Below are positions 38,439 to 46,120 of a stretch of 64,000 nucleotides of DNA, in pieces (positions within the stretch are counted from its first letter, which is position 1; each line of letters begins with the position of its first letter). Origin of the DNA: Candidatus Amarobacillus elongatus (GTDB lineage: Bacteria > Chloroflexota > Dehalococcoidia > Tepidiformales > Tepidiformaceae); contig JADJBX010000007.1 of the NCBI GenBank assembly GCA_016703545.1, positions 124,001-188,000 of the forward strand. The letters are read 5' to 3'. The notes beneath the pieces were generated by a model, which was not told the DNA's origin, made no database searches, and was given only the letters and a program-made list of their open reading frames with translations. The position numbers and the translations under genes were made by a program.

Positions 38439-38508
38439 GGGGGGGGGGGGGGGGGGGGGGGGGGGCCCAGTTCCCAGGGCCTTCCTCTCCTTTCTCCTTT
38501 CTCCTTTC
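38439..38508. repeat. 27-base G run followed by a CTCCTTT heptamer array
   Basis: A pure G run (38439-38465) begins 2 nt after the stop codon of the DUF2207-like gene. After 20 mixed bases come three CTCCTTT units (38487-38507). The same unit recurs at 58.1 kb, with its complement at 57.97 kb. A 27-base homopolymer is unique in the window and may be a sequencing artefact covering a hard-to-read hairpin. Confidence 0.85.
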
Positions 38509-38545
38509 CGGGAACCCACGCGCCCCTGCTATCGTTTCCTTTGAC

Positions 38546-39301
38546 ATGTCCATCTTTTCTCCCCGCACCGGGGATTCCCGCACCGTTCCCTTCCCCCGTC
38601 GCGCGCGCTTCCCGCTCCCCGCGGCCCCCGTCGCCCTGGTAGCGCTCGGCCGCGGCCTGCGGCGTCGATGACACACCGAGAGCACGGCCACGCCCGCGCC
38701 CGCCACCCTCTCCACCGCCGCGGCATCCGCGACGGCACGCCCGGCCGAGGGCGCGACCACCACGCCCACCACCCCGGCCTCGGCAACCACGGCGGCGGGC
38801 GCCCGGACGACCAGCAACGCGAAGGTCGACGCGGTTCTCGCCGCCATCGAAGCGCGCGACGCCGCGAAGCTCGCCTCGCTCGCGCGCACCATCGATGCCG
38901 CGTGCTCGACCGCGCAGGGCGCCGGCGGCCCGCCGCAGTGCCCCACGGGGACGGCCACTGGCACGAAGGTGACCCGCTTCCCCTTCGCCAGCTGCGAAGG
39001 CGAGTACCTCGACCCGGCTGGCATCCAGCAGCTCTTCGGCACGCGGCTCACCAGCCTGAACCCGCGCGTCTACGCCGTCGCAACCACGAAGGAGCCGGGC
39101 ACCGCGCTCGCGCCCCAGGGCGACTTCATCGTCGTCGTCGAAACCACCGGGGCCACCGATGGCGCCGGCGGCCGGGTGCTCCACGTCGATAGCGAGGGCC
39201 GCATCGTCAACTTCTGGACCGGCTGCGGCGGAAGCGCCGCGCAGCTCTTCGAAGCGCGCAAGGGCGCGACCGTGCTCCTTCAGCCGGCAAAGGCGAGCTG
39301 A
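38546..39301 (+). pseudogene. Lipoprotein paralogue with a disrupted signal region
   Basis: The ATG at 38546 opens a signal-like segment (FPLPAAPVALVAL). The lipobox AAACG is in another frame (38649-38663), and the original frame meets TGA at 38669 before resuming as TESTATPAPATLSTAAA and running to 39301. Two compensating shifts within ~30 bp would restore one ~250-residue lipoprotein. The mature domain (DAVLAAIEARDAAKLASL to FWTGCGGSAAQLF) is clearly homologous to the next gene. It is either a true lesion or a local consensus error. Confidence 0.6.
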
Positions 39302-39508
39302 CGGCAGTCCGCTCCCCGCAGGCATGGGCCCGGCCGCCCGGCCGGGCTGCTGCGTTCGCCCCTCGCCAGATGGGGCGAACCGGATCCATCAAACCTTCGC
39401 GAGAGCCGGCCGCGGGTGCTGCCCATGTGTCCGGAGTTGGGCATCCTGATTCCATTCGTGCCACGCAGATAGTTGGTTACGAACGAATCACTGGGAGATG
39501 TTCCAACG

Positions 39509-40249
39509 ATGTCCATGCACACCCGCCGCCGCGCCTGGCGGCAGCTCGCGCTCCCGCTTGCCGCGGTCGCGCTGACCGCCTTCGCCGCCTGTGGCGGCGA
39601 CGACGACACCGAGGCCACGACGGCCCCGAACGCCACCGCCGCGACCACGGCCACCAGCGCCGCCACCAGGGCGCCCGAAGGCTCGCCGAGCGCCGTCGCC
39701 TCGGCGTCCGCGCCGGCGCCGGCTGCAATCGGCTCCGCCACGGCCGCGCGCCGCACCAGCGACGCCAGAATCAACGCCGTCCTGGATGCCATCGAGAAGA
39801 AGGACGCCGCCGCCCTCGCGGCGCTCACGCAGCCGCTGACCACGCCCTGCACCACCGTCGCCGGCGCGGGCGGCCCGCCAAAATGCGACCAGGGCGTCGC
39901 CAACAACACGCCCGTGACGAAGTTTCCCGCGCTCACCTGCGAGCTCTCCTTCATCGGCACGGACCAGATCCAGTCGTACTTCGCGAGCGGCCCGCTGGGT
40001 GCGGCGAACGTGAAGCTGTACGCCGTCGCCTCCGTGAAGGACCCGGGCATGCTCGCCTACAACCCGCAGGGCGACTACATCGTCGTCATCGAGACCTCGG
40101 CAGCGACCGGCCCGGCCACCGGCTCCATGTTCAACGTCAGCAAGGACGGCAGGGTCGTGAACTACTGGAGCGGCTGCGGCGCGGGCGCCGCGCAGATCAT
40201 GGCTGCCCAGGGCGGGACGAACGTGCTCCTCGCGCCCCCGGCGCCCTAG
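39509..40249 (+). CDS. Lipoprotein of unknown function, intact paralogue
   Basis: 246 residues. Signal peptide with lipobox TAFAAC|GGDDD, then a Thr/Ala-rich tether (~30-75) and a globular domain with DAVLDAIEKKDAAALAALT, paired cysteines in LTTPCTT and PPKCDQG, and YWSGCGAGAAQIM at the end. The start is chosen at ATG 39509, 11 nt after GGGAG. It is homologous to the disrupted gene upstream, an evident tandem duplication. No known family. Confidence 0.72.
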   Translation: MSMHTRRRAWRQLALPLAAVALTAFAACGGDDDTEATTAPNATAATTATSAATRAPEGSPSAVASASAPAPAAIGSATAARRTSDARINAVLDAIEKKDAAALAALTQPLTTPCTTVAGAGGPPKCDQGVANNTPVTKFPALTCELSFIGTDQIQSYFASGPLGAANVKLYAVASVKDPGMLAYNPQGDYIVVIETSAATGPATGSMFNVSKDGRVVNYWSGCGAGAAQIMAAQGGTNVLLAPPAP

Positions 40250-40274
40250 CGCCAACCCGTCCGGAGTGCCCGCG

Positions 40275-40307
40275 AAGGCGGGGCGCCCCTCGTGGGTGCC
40301 CCGCCTT
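40275..40307 (+). terminator. Terminator hairpin after the lipoprotein gene
   Basis: A 10-bp stem (AAGGCGGGGC / GCCCCGCCTT) with a 13-nt loop that can add a short inner stem, followed by TTTACC. It is 25 nt past the stop. Confidence 0.7.
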
Positions 40308-40466
40308 TACCGTTGCCCGCCCCGCGCCTCCCCCGTCCGTCGCTCTCGCATCTCCGCCCGAGGTCGGAGCCCGGTTCGTCCCGGCGGCGGGCGAATGCGC
40401 CGCCTGTGCCCGGCAGAATTCGAACATCAAGGACGGGCGACACCACGGCCCGGGTGGAGGACCAGG

Positions 40467-40664
40467 ATGTTCAAGTCGATGCTTTCCCAGCGGTGCCCGA
40501 AGTGCCAGTCGCGCCTCTTCATCTCCCGCGACCCGATGGACGAACCGGGGACGGTGTACTGCCTCGCCGGGCACACCTTCGTGCCGCGCAACCGCCCCGC
40601 CAACCGCACGGGCTCACGTCCGCGGGCGGTCGTCGTGTTCGGATCCGAGCGCGCCGCCGCCTGA
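40467..40664 (+). CDS. Small zinc-ribbon protein
   Basis: 65 residues. Cys10/Cys13 (CPKC) and Cys32/His36 (CLAGH) form a probable zinc site. The rest is basic (PRNRPANRTGSRPRA), so nucleic-acid contact is possible. GGAGGACC precedes the ATG. No family name can be given. Confidence 0.6.
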   Translation: MFKSMLSQRCPKCQSRLFISRDPMDEPGTVYCLAGHTFVPRNRPANRTGSRPRAVVVFGSERAAA

Positions 40665-40835
40665 CGGGGTTCGCTCGCACAGGAGGGATATTCCCGTAAG
40701 GGATAACCCTGAGAGACGCGGGATCTGTTCACGTCTTCGATGTTTATTCACCCAATTGGATTCGGGTGCGGGCCCTTAGGGGCTGGTTTTATCCGCCAAT
40801 GGGCGATGTAGATGATGTCGCAAGGTCTCCTAACC

Positions 40836-40868
40836 TTGACGGGGCAGGGATAGCGGTATGCTATCCCT
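40836..40868 (+). promoter_or_regulatory. Candidate promoter overlapped by a 9-bp palindromic operator
   Basis: TTGACG (40836-40841) and TGCTAT (40859-40864) are spaced 17 bp. A perfect inverted repeat AGGGATAGC / GCTATCCCT (40846-40854 and 40860-40868, 5-nt centre) covers the spacer and -10, the usual place for a repressor site. AGGGATA also occurs twice upstream, near 40683 and 40698. The next gene starts at 40915. Confidence 0.5.
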
Positions 40869-40914
40869 CCATGGGTAAGGTATGGCCCGTGGGCAAAGCC
40901 AACGGAGGGCCGCG

Positions 40915-41112
40915 ATGCAAGAAGACGTCATCGAGTTCGAGCTCGTCTGCAGCGAGCATGGACGCCACCGGATCCTGACGCCCGCAGCTCTGCCGCGCCC
41001 GCGGCACTGCGCACACTGCCAACGTCCCCTGCTTAAGCGCGAAGAGATTCGCCGGTTCCGCATCGCCCCGTCCGTCGAGCGCCATCTCGGTTCCGAGGCG
41101 TTCATCGGCTGA
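40915..41112 (+). CDS. Small Cys/His zinc-binding protein
   Basis: 65 residues. Cys12/His15 (CSEH) and Cys32/Cys35 (CAHC) make a treble-clef-like site, followed by a basic helix. GGAGG lies 6 nt before the ATG. It is preceded by 250 bp of comparatively AT-rich sequence that carries the palindrome, so it looks individually regulated. Confidence 0.6.
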   Translation: MQEDVIEFELVCSEHGRHRILTPAALPRPRHCAHCQRPLLKREEIRRFRIAPSVERHLGSEAFIG

Positions 41113-41215
41113 GCGACGCCCCCTGGCCACCCCCGGGCCATCAGACGACGAGGCCAGTGCGACCCGCGCTGGCCTCGCTGCTTGTGCCGCGAACGGGGGC
41201 CCCGGGCTCGCGGCC

Positions 41216-41614
41216 TCAACGCCGCGAACGGTGCTCCACCATCGTGCAGCGGTCCTGCGCCACGGCCAGCCCCGCCGCCTTCGCCCGCTCCAGCCCGTCC
41301 GGGTTCGTGATCCCCGCCTGCAGCCAGACCGCCCCGGCGCCCACCGCGATCGCCTCGTCGATAATCGGCCCGGTGTTCTCTGAGCGGACGAACACGTCCA
41401 CGAGGTCCACGTGCCCGGGCACGTCCGTGAGCCGTTCGTACGCGCGCTCACCGAGGACGACGTCGCCCGGCTGGCCGAGCGTGACCGGGATGATGCGGTA
41501 GCCGGCGGCCTGGAGGTAGCTCGCAATCTGGTACGCCGGCCGGCTGGTTCGCGCGTCCAGCCCGACCACGGCGATGGTCTTCGCGTTCATAAGGGCGGTG
41601 AGAGCAGCATCCAT
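41216..41614 (-). CDS. CoA-binding domain protein (YccU-like)
   Basis: 132 residues forming a Rossmann-like CoA-binding domain: TIAVVGLDARTSRPAYQIA, YRIIPVTLGQPGDVVLGERAY and AVWLQAGITNPDGLERAKAAG. These proteins resemble the N-terminal domain of acyl-CoA synthetase (ADP-forming) and have no proven enzymatic role alone. TAGACT ends 6 nt before the ATG. Confidence 0.85.
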   Translation of the reverse strand: MDAALTALMNAKTIAVVGLDARTSRPAYQIASYLQAAGYRIIPVTLGQPGDVVLGERAYERLTDVPGHVDLVDVFVRSENTGPIIDEAIAVGAGAVWLQAGITNPDGLERAKAAGLAVAQDRCTMVEHRSRR

Positions 41615-41753
41615 GCCCCGAGTCTACGCCCGCCCCGCCCACGCCCGCATCGCCGGTGACACGCGGGTGTTGCGGACCCATGTTGCCGCGTGCGACGGTG
41701 CGATGCGCGCGTCCGCCACGTGCCACGCCCCCATTTCACCCCGGAGCATGTCC

Positions 41754-42161
41754 ATGGAAACGTCCCTCTACCACCTCGAAATCGTCGTCGCGCCCGAGAA
41801 CCTCGCGTTCTACCGCGACCTCCTGCCGTTCCTCGGCTGGAAGACCCTCCACGACTCCGACGAAGTCGTCGGCTACGGGTCCAGCAGCGGCGCCTCCCTC
41901 TGGTTCACCCCCCGCGCGAACGGCGCCCGGAACGACTACGACGGCGCCGGCATGAACCATCTCGGCTTCGGAGCGTCCTCGCAGGCAGAGGTCGACGAGG
42001 TGGCGGCGTGGCTCCCCGGCAAGGGGATTGCGCCCGCGTTCGACACGCCCCGCCATCGCCCCGAGTTCTCGGGCGGCGGCGATTCGACCTACTACCAGGT
42101 GATGTTCGAAACCCCGGACCGCATCCTCATCGAGGTCGTCTACACGGGGCCGAAGCAGTAG
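41754..42161 (+). CDS. VOC (glyoxalase-like) family protein
   Basis: 135 residues: SLYHLEIVVAPENLAFYRDL at the start (metal ligand His near residue 7) and PDRILIEVVYTG at the end (ligand Glu). An ATG 6 nt earlier exists, but GGAG at 41743-41746 is spaced properly only for 41754. Reaction unknown. It converges on the next gene with 7 nt between. Confidence 0.8.
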   Translation: METSLYHLEIVVAPENLAFYRDLLPFLGWKTLHDSDEVVGYGSSSGASLWFTPRANGARNDYDGAGMNHLGFGASSQAEVDEVAAWLPGKGIAPAFDTPRHRPEFSGGGDSTYYQVMFETPDRILIEVVYTGPKQ

Positions 42162-42168
42162 GGCCCCG

Positions 42169-42873
42169 TTAACGGCGGCGGCGCGGCTTCTTTGCGGCCG
42201 CGCCCGCCTTCGCCACCGGTTCCAGCGTTTGCGTGTCGATTTCGACGAGCTGCCACCCCTCCGGCAGCCGCACCTCGGTCCCCGTCAGCTGCGCGATGGC
42301 GTTCCCCACGGCGAGCGTGCGGTCCATGCCGAACGCCTGGTCATCCGCCACCACCGGCACCTGCGCGAGCTTCAACCGCTTCCCGCTCTTCTTCACGAGC
42401 GTAAGTGCGAACTGGCGCAGCGAATCCTGCTCCTCGCGCCAGCGGTCCGTGTCCTCGCCCTCCACGGTCACCTCGAGGTAGTCGATCTTCTCGAACGGCA
42501 CGAGATCCTTCGTCCCGATGCCCATGCCCAGGTACCCCTGCTGCCACGTCGCCGAGTTCTTGCGCCGGTCGACGACGACATCGGCGCCGGCGATCGAGCT
42601 CACGAGCGACATCGCCGAGACCGGCACCGCGAACAGCAGGAACAGCAGCAGCAGCACGAGCGCCCAGATCGGCGCCGCGCCCTGGTTCGTGCCGATCCAC
42701 CAGATCGCCGCCCCGGAGAGCGCGAGCCCGATGAGCGGCAGCCAGACCGTCGAGCGCGCGGCCTTGATCTCGATCTTCTCATCGCCGATGACGGCCATCG
42801 AGCGGTGCAGCATCACCTCGCGGCGGCCGTCGCGGCGCCGGCTGGAGATGTGCTCGGGAACGTCGATGGGCAT
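42169..42873 (-). CDS. Hypothetical membrane protein with two central helices
   Basis: 234 residues. A basic N-terminal cytoplasmic part, two adjacent helices (STVWLPLIGLALSGAAIWWI and a long Leu-rich segment), then a soluble beta-rich C-terminus ending KKPRRRR. The layout recalls PH-like bacterial membrane proteins, but I cannot confirm a family. TACACT ends 6 nt before the ATG. Confidence 0.65.
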   Translation of the reverse strand: MPIDVPEHISSRRRDGRREVMLHRSMAVIGDEKIEIKAARSTVWLPLIGLALSGAAIWWIGTNQGAAPIWALVLLLLFLLFAVPVSAMSLVSSIAGADVVVDRRKNSATWQQGYLGMGIGTKDLVPFEKIDYLEVTVEGEDTDRWREEQDSLRQFALTLVKKSGKRLKLAQVPVVADDQAFGMDRTLAVGNAIAQLTGTEVRLPEGWQLVEIDTQTLEPVAKAGAAAKKPRRRR

Positions 42874-42879
42874 GGAACC

Positions 42880-42885
42880 AGTGTA
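42880..42885 (-). promoter_or_regulatory. -10 element abutting a membrane-protein start codon
   Basis: TACACT on the minus strand, 6 nt before the ATG at 42873, in the 52-bp gap after the upstream operon. Confidence 0.5.
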
Positions 42886-42925
42886 GGCAGTGCGGGGGAA
42901 TGAGGAATGCGCCCCGCGCCGGCGC

Positions 42926-43153
42926 CTAGCGGCGGCGCCGCGTCTTGCGGTCGAACCGCCGCCAGTATTCGTCGTAGGCGTCGTTCGCGCCCTTGCGGCC
43001 CTCCGCGAGCACGTCCTTCGCGGTGTCCTGGATGCCGAGCACGATGGCCCGCGCCCAGGTGACCACCGCATTCTCCCGCCGCGGCAGGGACCAGTCGTCC
43101 TCTTCCGCGGGAGCGGGCGCCGGGACGGGCGGGAGGGTGGGGTCGGTGCTCAT
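42926..43153 (-). CDS. Small charged hypothetical protein
   Basis: 75 residues: a Pro/Ala-rich acidic start, then a helix (AVVTWARAIVLGIQDTAKDVL) and a basic end (DRKTRRRR). Its ATG overlaps the upstream gene's stop (ATGA), so the two are translated as a unit. Confidence 0.6.
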   Translation of the reverse strand: MSTDPTLPPVPAPAPAEEDDWSLPRRENAVVTWARAIVLGIQDTAKDVLAEGRKGANDAYDEYWRRFDRKTRRRR

Positions 43154-43614
43154 TTCTTCGCCTTCGCGCGGCGGCGGATGCGGTCCGGGAGGCCGCCAAC
43201 GGCCCCGATGCCACTGCGCACACCACGCACCACGGAATACACACGAATAATCGGAGAAACCACCGTTTCACCGGCGAATTCGGCGGTTCCCTTCACGTTG
43301 TCGAGCGATTCCTTCAGGGAATCGAGGGCCGGAGCAGCGTGGTTGGTAAGCAGCCGCCGGACCACGAATACGAGCACGATGAGCGCGCCCACCAGGACCA
43401 CCGCCAGCAGCCCGGCGAGCATCCAGAACAGGCCCATGAATACGATGACGATGTCCCGCCATTCGCTCCAGCTGTCGGGAGCGGACCACGAATCGGGGTT
43501 GGCGCCATCGGGGAAGATGTTCCCGCCGAAGTACCCATCGACGAGCCACGAAAGCGTGAGGTACGTGAGGACGATCAGGATCGCCGCGCCAATGACGGTG
43601 CCAAGGAAGCGCAT
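43150..43614 (-). CDS. Hypothetical two-helix membrane protein
   Basis: 154 residues: an N-terminal helix (MRFLGTVIGAAILIVLTYLT), an acidic outer loop with WSAPDSWSEW, a second helix and a long basic cytoplasmic tail. GGGGGTGG precedes the ATG; a GTG two codons earlier is possible. It is first in a two-gene unit with the small charged protein. Confidence 0.65.
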   Translation of the reverse strand: MRFLGTVIGAAILIVLTYLTLSWLVDGYFGGNIFPDGANPDSWSAPDSWSEWRDIVIVFMGLFWMLAGLLAVVLVGALIVLVFVVRRLLTNHAAPALDSLKESLDNVKGTAEFAGETVVSPIIRVYSVVRGVRSGIGAVGGLPDRIRRRAKAKK

Positions 43615-43620
43615 GACCAC

Positions 43621-43893
43621 CCCCGGAGTCTTTCGATACTAGTTCTTCCCTGCGGGAAGGGGCAATCTCGCGCGCATAACGGGGAGTGTTGCTATAGTCC
43701 CCGCGCAGCACCGCAATGAGTCGGTGTCCAGTTTCCTATCAGGGAATCTCCCTATGCGACGCGGCTACCGGCAGACGGACAATGGTAGAGAGCGTGTGCA
43801 GCCCTCCGGGCGCCGCGCGCCGTCTCCTGCCGCGAACGTTCGTGCGATGGGAGCGGTGAGGGAGGCAGATCCAGCTTGCGTCCTGGAGAGCCC
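43621..43893. other. 273-bp control region upstream of the response regulator
   Basis: No gene seen. It contains a short hairpin (CTTCCC / GGGAAG, 43645-43659), an extended -10-like TGCTATAGT (hexamer 43693-43698) and a small palindrome AGGGA-ATC-TCCCT (43741-43753). Its position ahead of a single-domain response regulator suggests a long leader, but no known riboswitch core was recognised. Confidence 0.4.
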
Positions 43894-44289
43894 ATGGCCG
43901 TAGCCCACGTGATCCTCGTCGTCGACGACGATGACCCCGTGCGCGTGATGCTTGCGCGCCTTCTGCGTACGCAGGGCTATACCGTGCTGCAAGCCGCGAA
44001 CGCGCAGGAAGCGCGCACCATCCTCGAAGAGCAGCGGCCCAACCTCGTGATCAGCGACATCGTGATGCCCGGCGAATCTGGCATCGAATTGCGCCGCGCC
44101 ATCGCCACCCGCTGGCCCGGCCTTCCCGTCATCCTCATCAGCGGCTACAGCGCCGATGGTCCGGCCGAATTCGCCGCCCGCACCGCGAACACCTACTTCG
44201 TCCAGAAGCCGTTCGCCGCCGATTACCTGCTCGCGCTCGTCGAGGAGACCCTGAACAGCGCCGGCGGTCAGGAGCGCGCGGGAGCCTGA
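43894..44289 (+). CDS. Single-domain response regulator (receiver only)
   Basis: 131 residues, one receiver domain: acidic pocket at VVDDDDP (10-14), phospho-acceptor Asp55 (LVISDIVMPG), conserved Ser/Thr region in LISGYS and Lys105 (VQKPF). There is no output domain, so it acts by protein contact, like CheY/DivK-type regulators. No kinase is adjacent. GGAG stands 6 nt before the ATG. Confidence 0.9.
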   Translation: MAVAHVILVVDDDDPVRVMLARLLRTQGYTVLQAANAQEARTILEEQRPNLVISDIVMPGESGIELRRAIATRWPGLPVILISGYSADGPAEFAARTANTYFVQKPFAADYLLALVEETLNSAGGQERAGA

Positions 44290-44302
44290 TCGCCCGCCGC
44301 CC

Positions 44303-45625
44303 TCACCCTTCCCGAACCGCGCCTTTCCCCGTTCGGCCCTCCGCCACCCGCTCCCGGATATCCTCCACGAGAATACCGCAGGGCTCCGGGCAGGGGATTA
44401 CAACCCCCTCACGAACGCCCGAAACGCCCGCCCCCCAGCGCGGAACGCGCACGCAGCGGCCGCAGACCGCCGAAATCGCGGCGTCGCGCTGCTCCGGCGT
44501 GGCCCCGGCGACGCCCCCGTATCGCCCCGATTGGCGGCCCAACACCGCCTCCAATTCCACCACCCGCAGCGTTCCCGCCGCCTCCTGCGCGACGTGCACC
44601 GCCGCCAGCGGGTACACCGTCTCCAACACTTCCCCCAGCTCCCGCGGATCCACGCAGCGCACCCACCACCCGCCCGGCAGGCCGAACTCGCCGCTGAGCG
44701 GCCGATAGCGGCCGGCGGCGTCCACCCGCACCGTCGCGCGCACGGCCGCGGGGTCGATTTCGCGGCCACCGCCCGGGGCGCGGACAACGGCCCCGGCGTC
44801 GTCGAAGGTCACCGCCAGTTCCCCGAGCACGAAGGGGGCGCGCGCGGCGAACGCGGCCGACAGCCACGCGGGCACCGCCGCGCCGCCTTCGCCCGCGCCG
44901 CCCCCACCGCCGGCAAGCTCAAGAATCACGTCTGCGACGGCGGGGTGCGTGCCGGCGGCCTTCGCGTAGCGCAGCACGCGCCCCTCGCGGCGCGTCTCCG
45001 GGCCCTCCAGCGCGAGGTCCGCCGGGATGCTTTCGCCCACGTGCCACCCATCGGCGATGAACAGCGGCACGACGATCACGCGCTCGGCCGTGGTCCGCTC
45101 CAGCACTGTCGCCATGTGCGGCTCCTGGTCCAGGAACACCGTCACGACCTCGGCGAACCGCCCGCGCGCCGCCAGGCTCTCCGCCTGCAGGTAGACGTTC
45201 CGCTCCGAATTCGGGTTGCGCGGGGTGCCATGGCCCAGCACGGCGATGGCGTCGCCCGACTCCGCGCCCGCCTCGATCGCGCGCTGCTCAATCACCGATG
45301 CCAGCACGGGAGCGGCGCCGATGGGCGGGGTGTAGCGAATCACGGTCCCGCCGCGTTCGGTGAGCGGCCCGTCCAGTCCGAGCTCGCGGGGGATGACGGT
45401 TTCGGTGAAGTAGCCGCTGCTGATGAACACGGGCACGGCCACGATCTCGTCCACCGCGAGGCCGTCGAAGGCGCGCGCCAGTGAGGGCTCCTCCTTCCAG
45501 AACGCGGCCCGCACCGCGTCGAAGGCGCCCATCGCCCGGATGCGCTCCGCGTGGGCGCGGACGGCCGCGCTCGAGTTCGCATCGAGGTGCGAACCGTGCC
45601 CGAGCAGCACGAGCGCGCGGCTCAC
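44303..45625 (-). CDS. CbiX-type chelatase fused to a DR2241-like Fe-S domain
   Basis: 440 residues. Two tandem chelatase modules: LVLLGHGSH with VPVFISSGYF, and AVLGHGTPRN with VPLFIADGWHV, both keeping the metal-binding His. Residues ~245-440 resemble the DR2241 stabilising and 4Fe-4S domains, with four Cys in CGRC and CPEPC near the end. The likely job is inserting iron (or cobalt) into sirohydrochlorin. The GTG start overlaps the upstream stop by 4 nt; it is last in the siroheme operon. Confidence 0.85.
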   Translation of the reverse strand: MSRALVLLGHGSHLDANSSAAVRAHAERIRAMGAFDAVRAAFWKEEPSLARAFDGLAVDEIVAVPVFISSGYFTETVIPRELGLDGPLTERGGTVIRYTPPIGAAPVLASVIEQRAIEAGAESGDAIAVLGHGTPRNPNSERNVYLQAESLAARGRFAEVVTVFLDQEPHMATVLERTTAERVIVVPLFIADGWHVGESIPADLALEGPETRREGRVLRYAKAAGTHPAVADVILELAGGGGGAGEGGAAVPAWLSAAFAARAPFVLGELAVTFDDAGAVVRAPGGGREIDPAAVRATVRVDAAGRYRPLSGEFGLPGGWWVRCVDPRELGEVLETVYPLAAVHVAQEAAGTLRVVELEAVLGRQSGRYGGVAGATPEQRDAAISAVCGRCVRVPRWGAGVSGVREGVVIPCPEPCGILVEDIRERVAEGRTGKGAVREG

Positions 45626-46120
45626 GGCCGCCGCCGGCGCGCGTCCTGGCGGATGCCGCGCGCCGCCTCCACCGCCGCGCCCAGCCCCTCGCCCAGCGCC
45701 GCCACCGCCTGGTCCCGCAGTTCGACCGCCAGCCCCGGGCTCGCCCCGCCCGTCGAGACCGCGAGCGCGAAGCCGCCGTCGCGGTACACCGCCGGCGACG
45801 TGAACGTGCCCTCCCCGGCCTCATCGGCGACCAGCACGAGCACGCCCGCTGCCCGCGCCGCACGCCCCGCGAGCGCGTTCGCCTCGCGGTCATCGGCGCA
45901 GGCGAAGACGAGCGCGCGGCCGAGCACGTCGCCGGGTTCGAAGGCGCGCCGCGTCACGATCACGCCCCAGGGCGGCGAACTCCGGGCGCACCACGGGCGC
46001 CACGACCTCGACCGCGAAACCCGCCTCCACCAGCGACCGGACCTTGCGCAGCGCGACGGCGCCGCCGCCAATCACCAGCGCCACGCCGGCCGAGGGCTGC
46101 ACGTCGATCAGGAGTCCCAT
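45622..46120 (-). CDS. Precorrin-2 dehydrogenase (SirC/CysG-N-like), frameshifted
   Basis: About 165 residues after removing one G. VALVIGGGAVALRKVRSLVEAG is the NAD-binding motif; after the break come ACADDREANALAGRAARAAG and FTSPAVYRDGGFALAVSTGGASPGLA. The enzyme oxidises precorrin-2 to sirohydrochlorin. The lesion is a GGGG run near 45970 (EFAAL then GVIVTRRAFE in the next frame). The start overlaps the end of cobA-hemD by 13 nt, so all three genes are tightly coupled. Confidence 0.83.

Noticed and set aside
40665..40914. Extra small gene in the AT-rich gap before the second zinc protein
   Set aside because: Possible frames lack a ribosome site and overlap the palindrome and promoter signals; a regulatory region explains the composition better.
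43621..43893. Known riboswitch ahead of the response regulator
   Set aside because: Only short hairpins are present; no c-di-GMP or other riboswitch core could be identified by eye.
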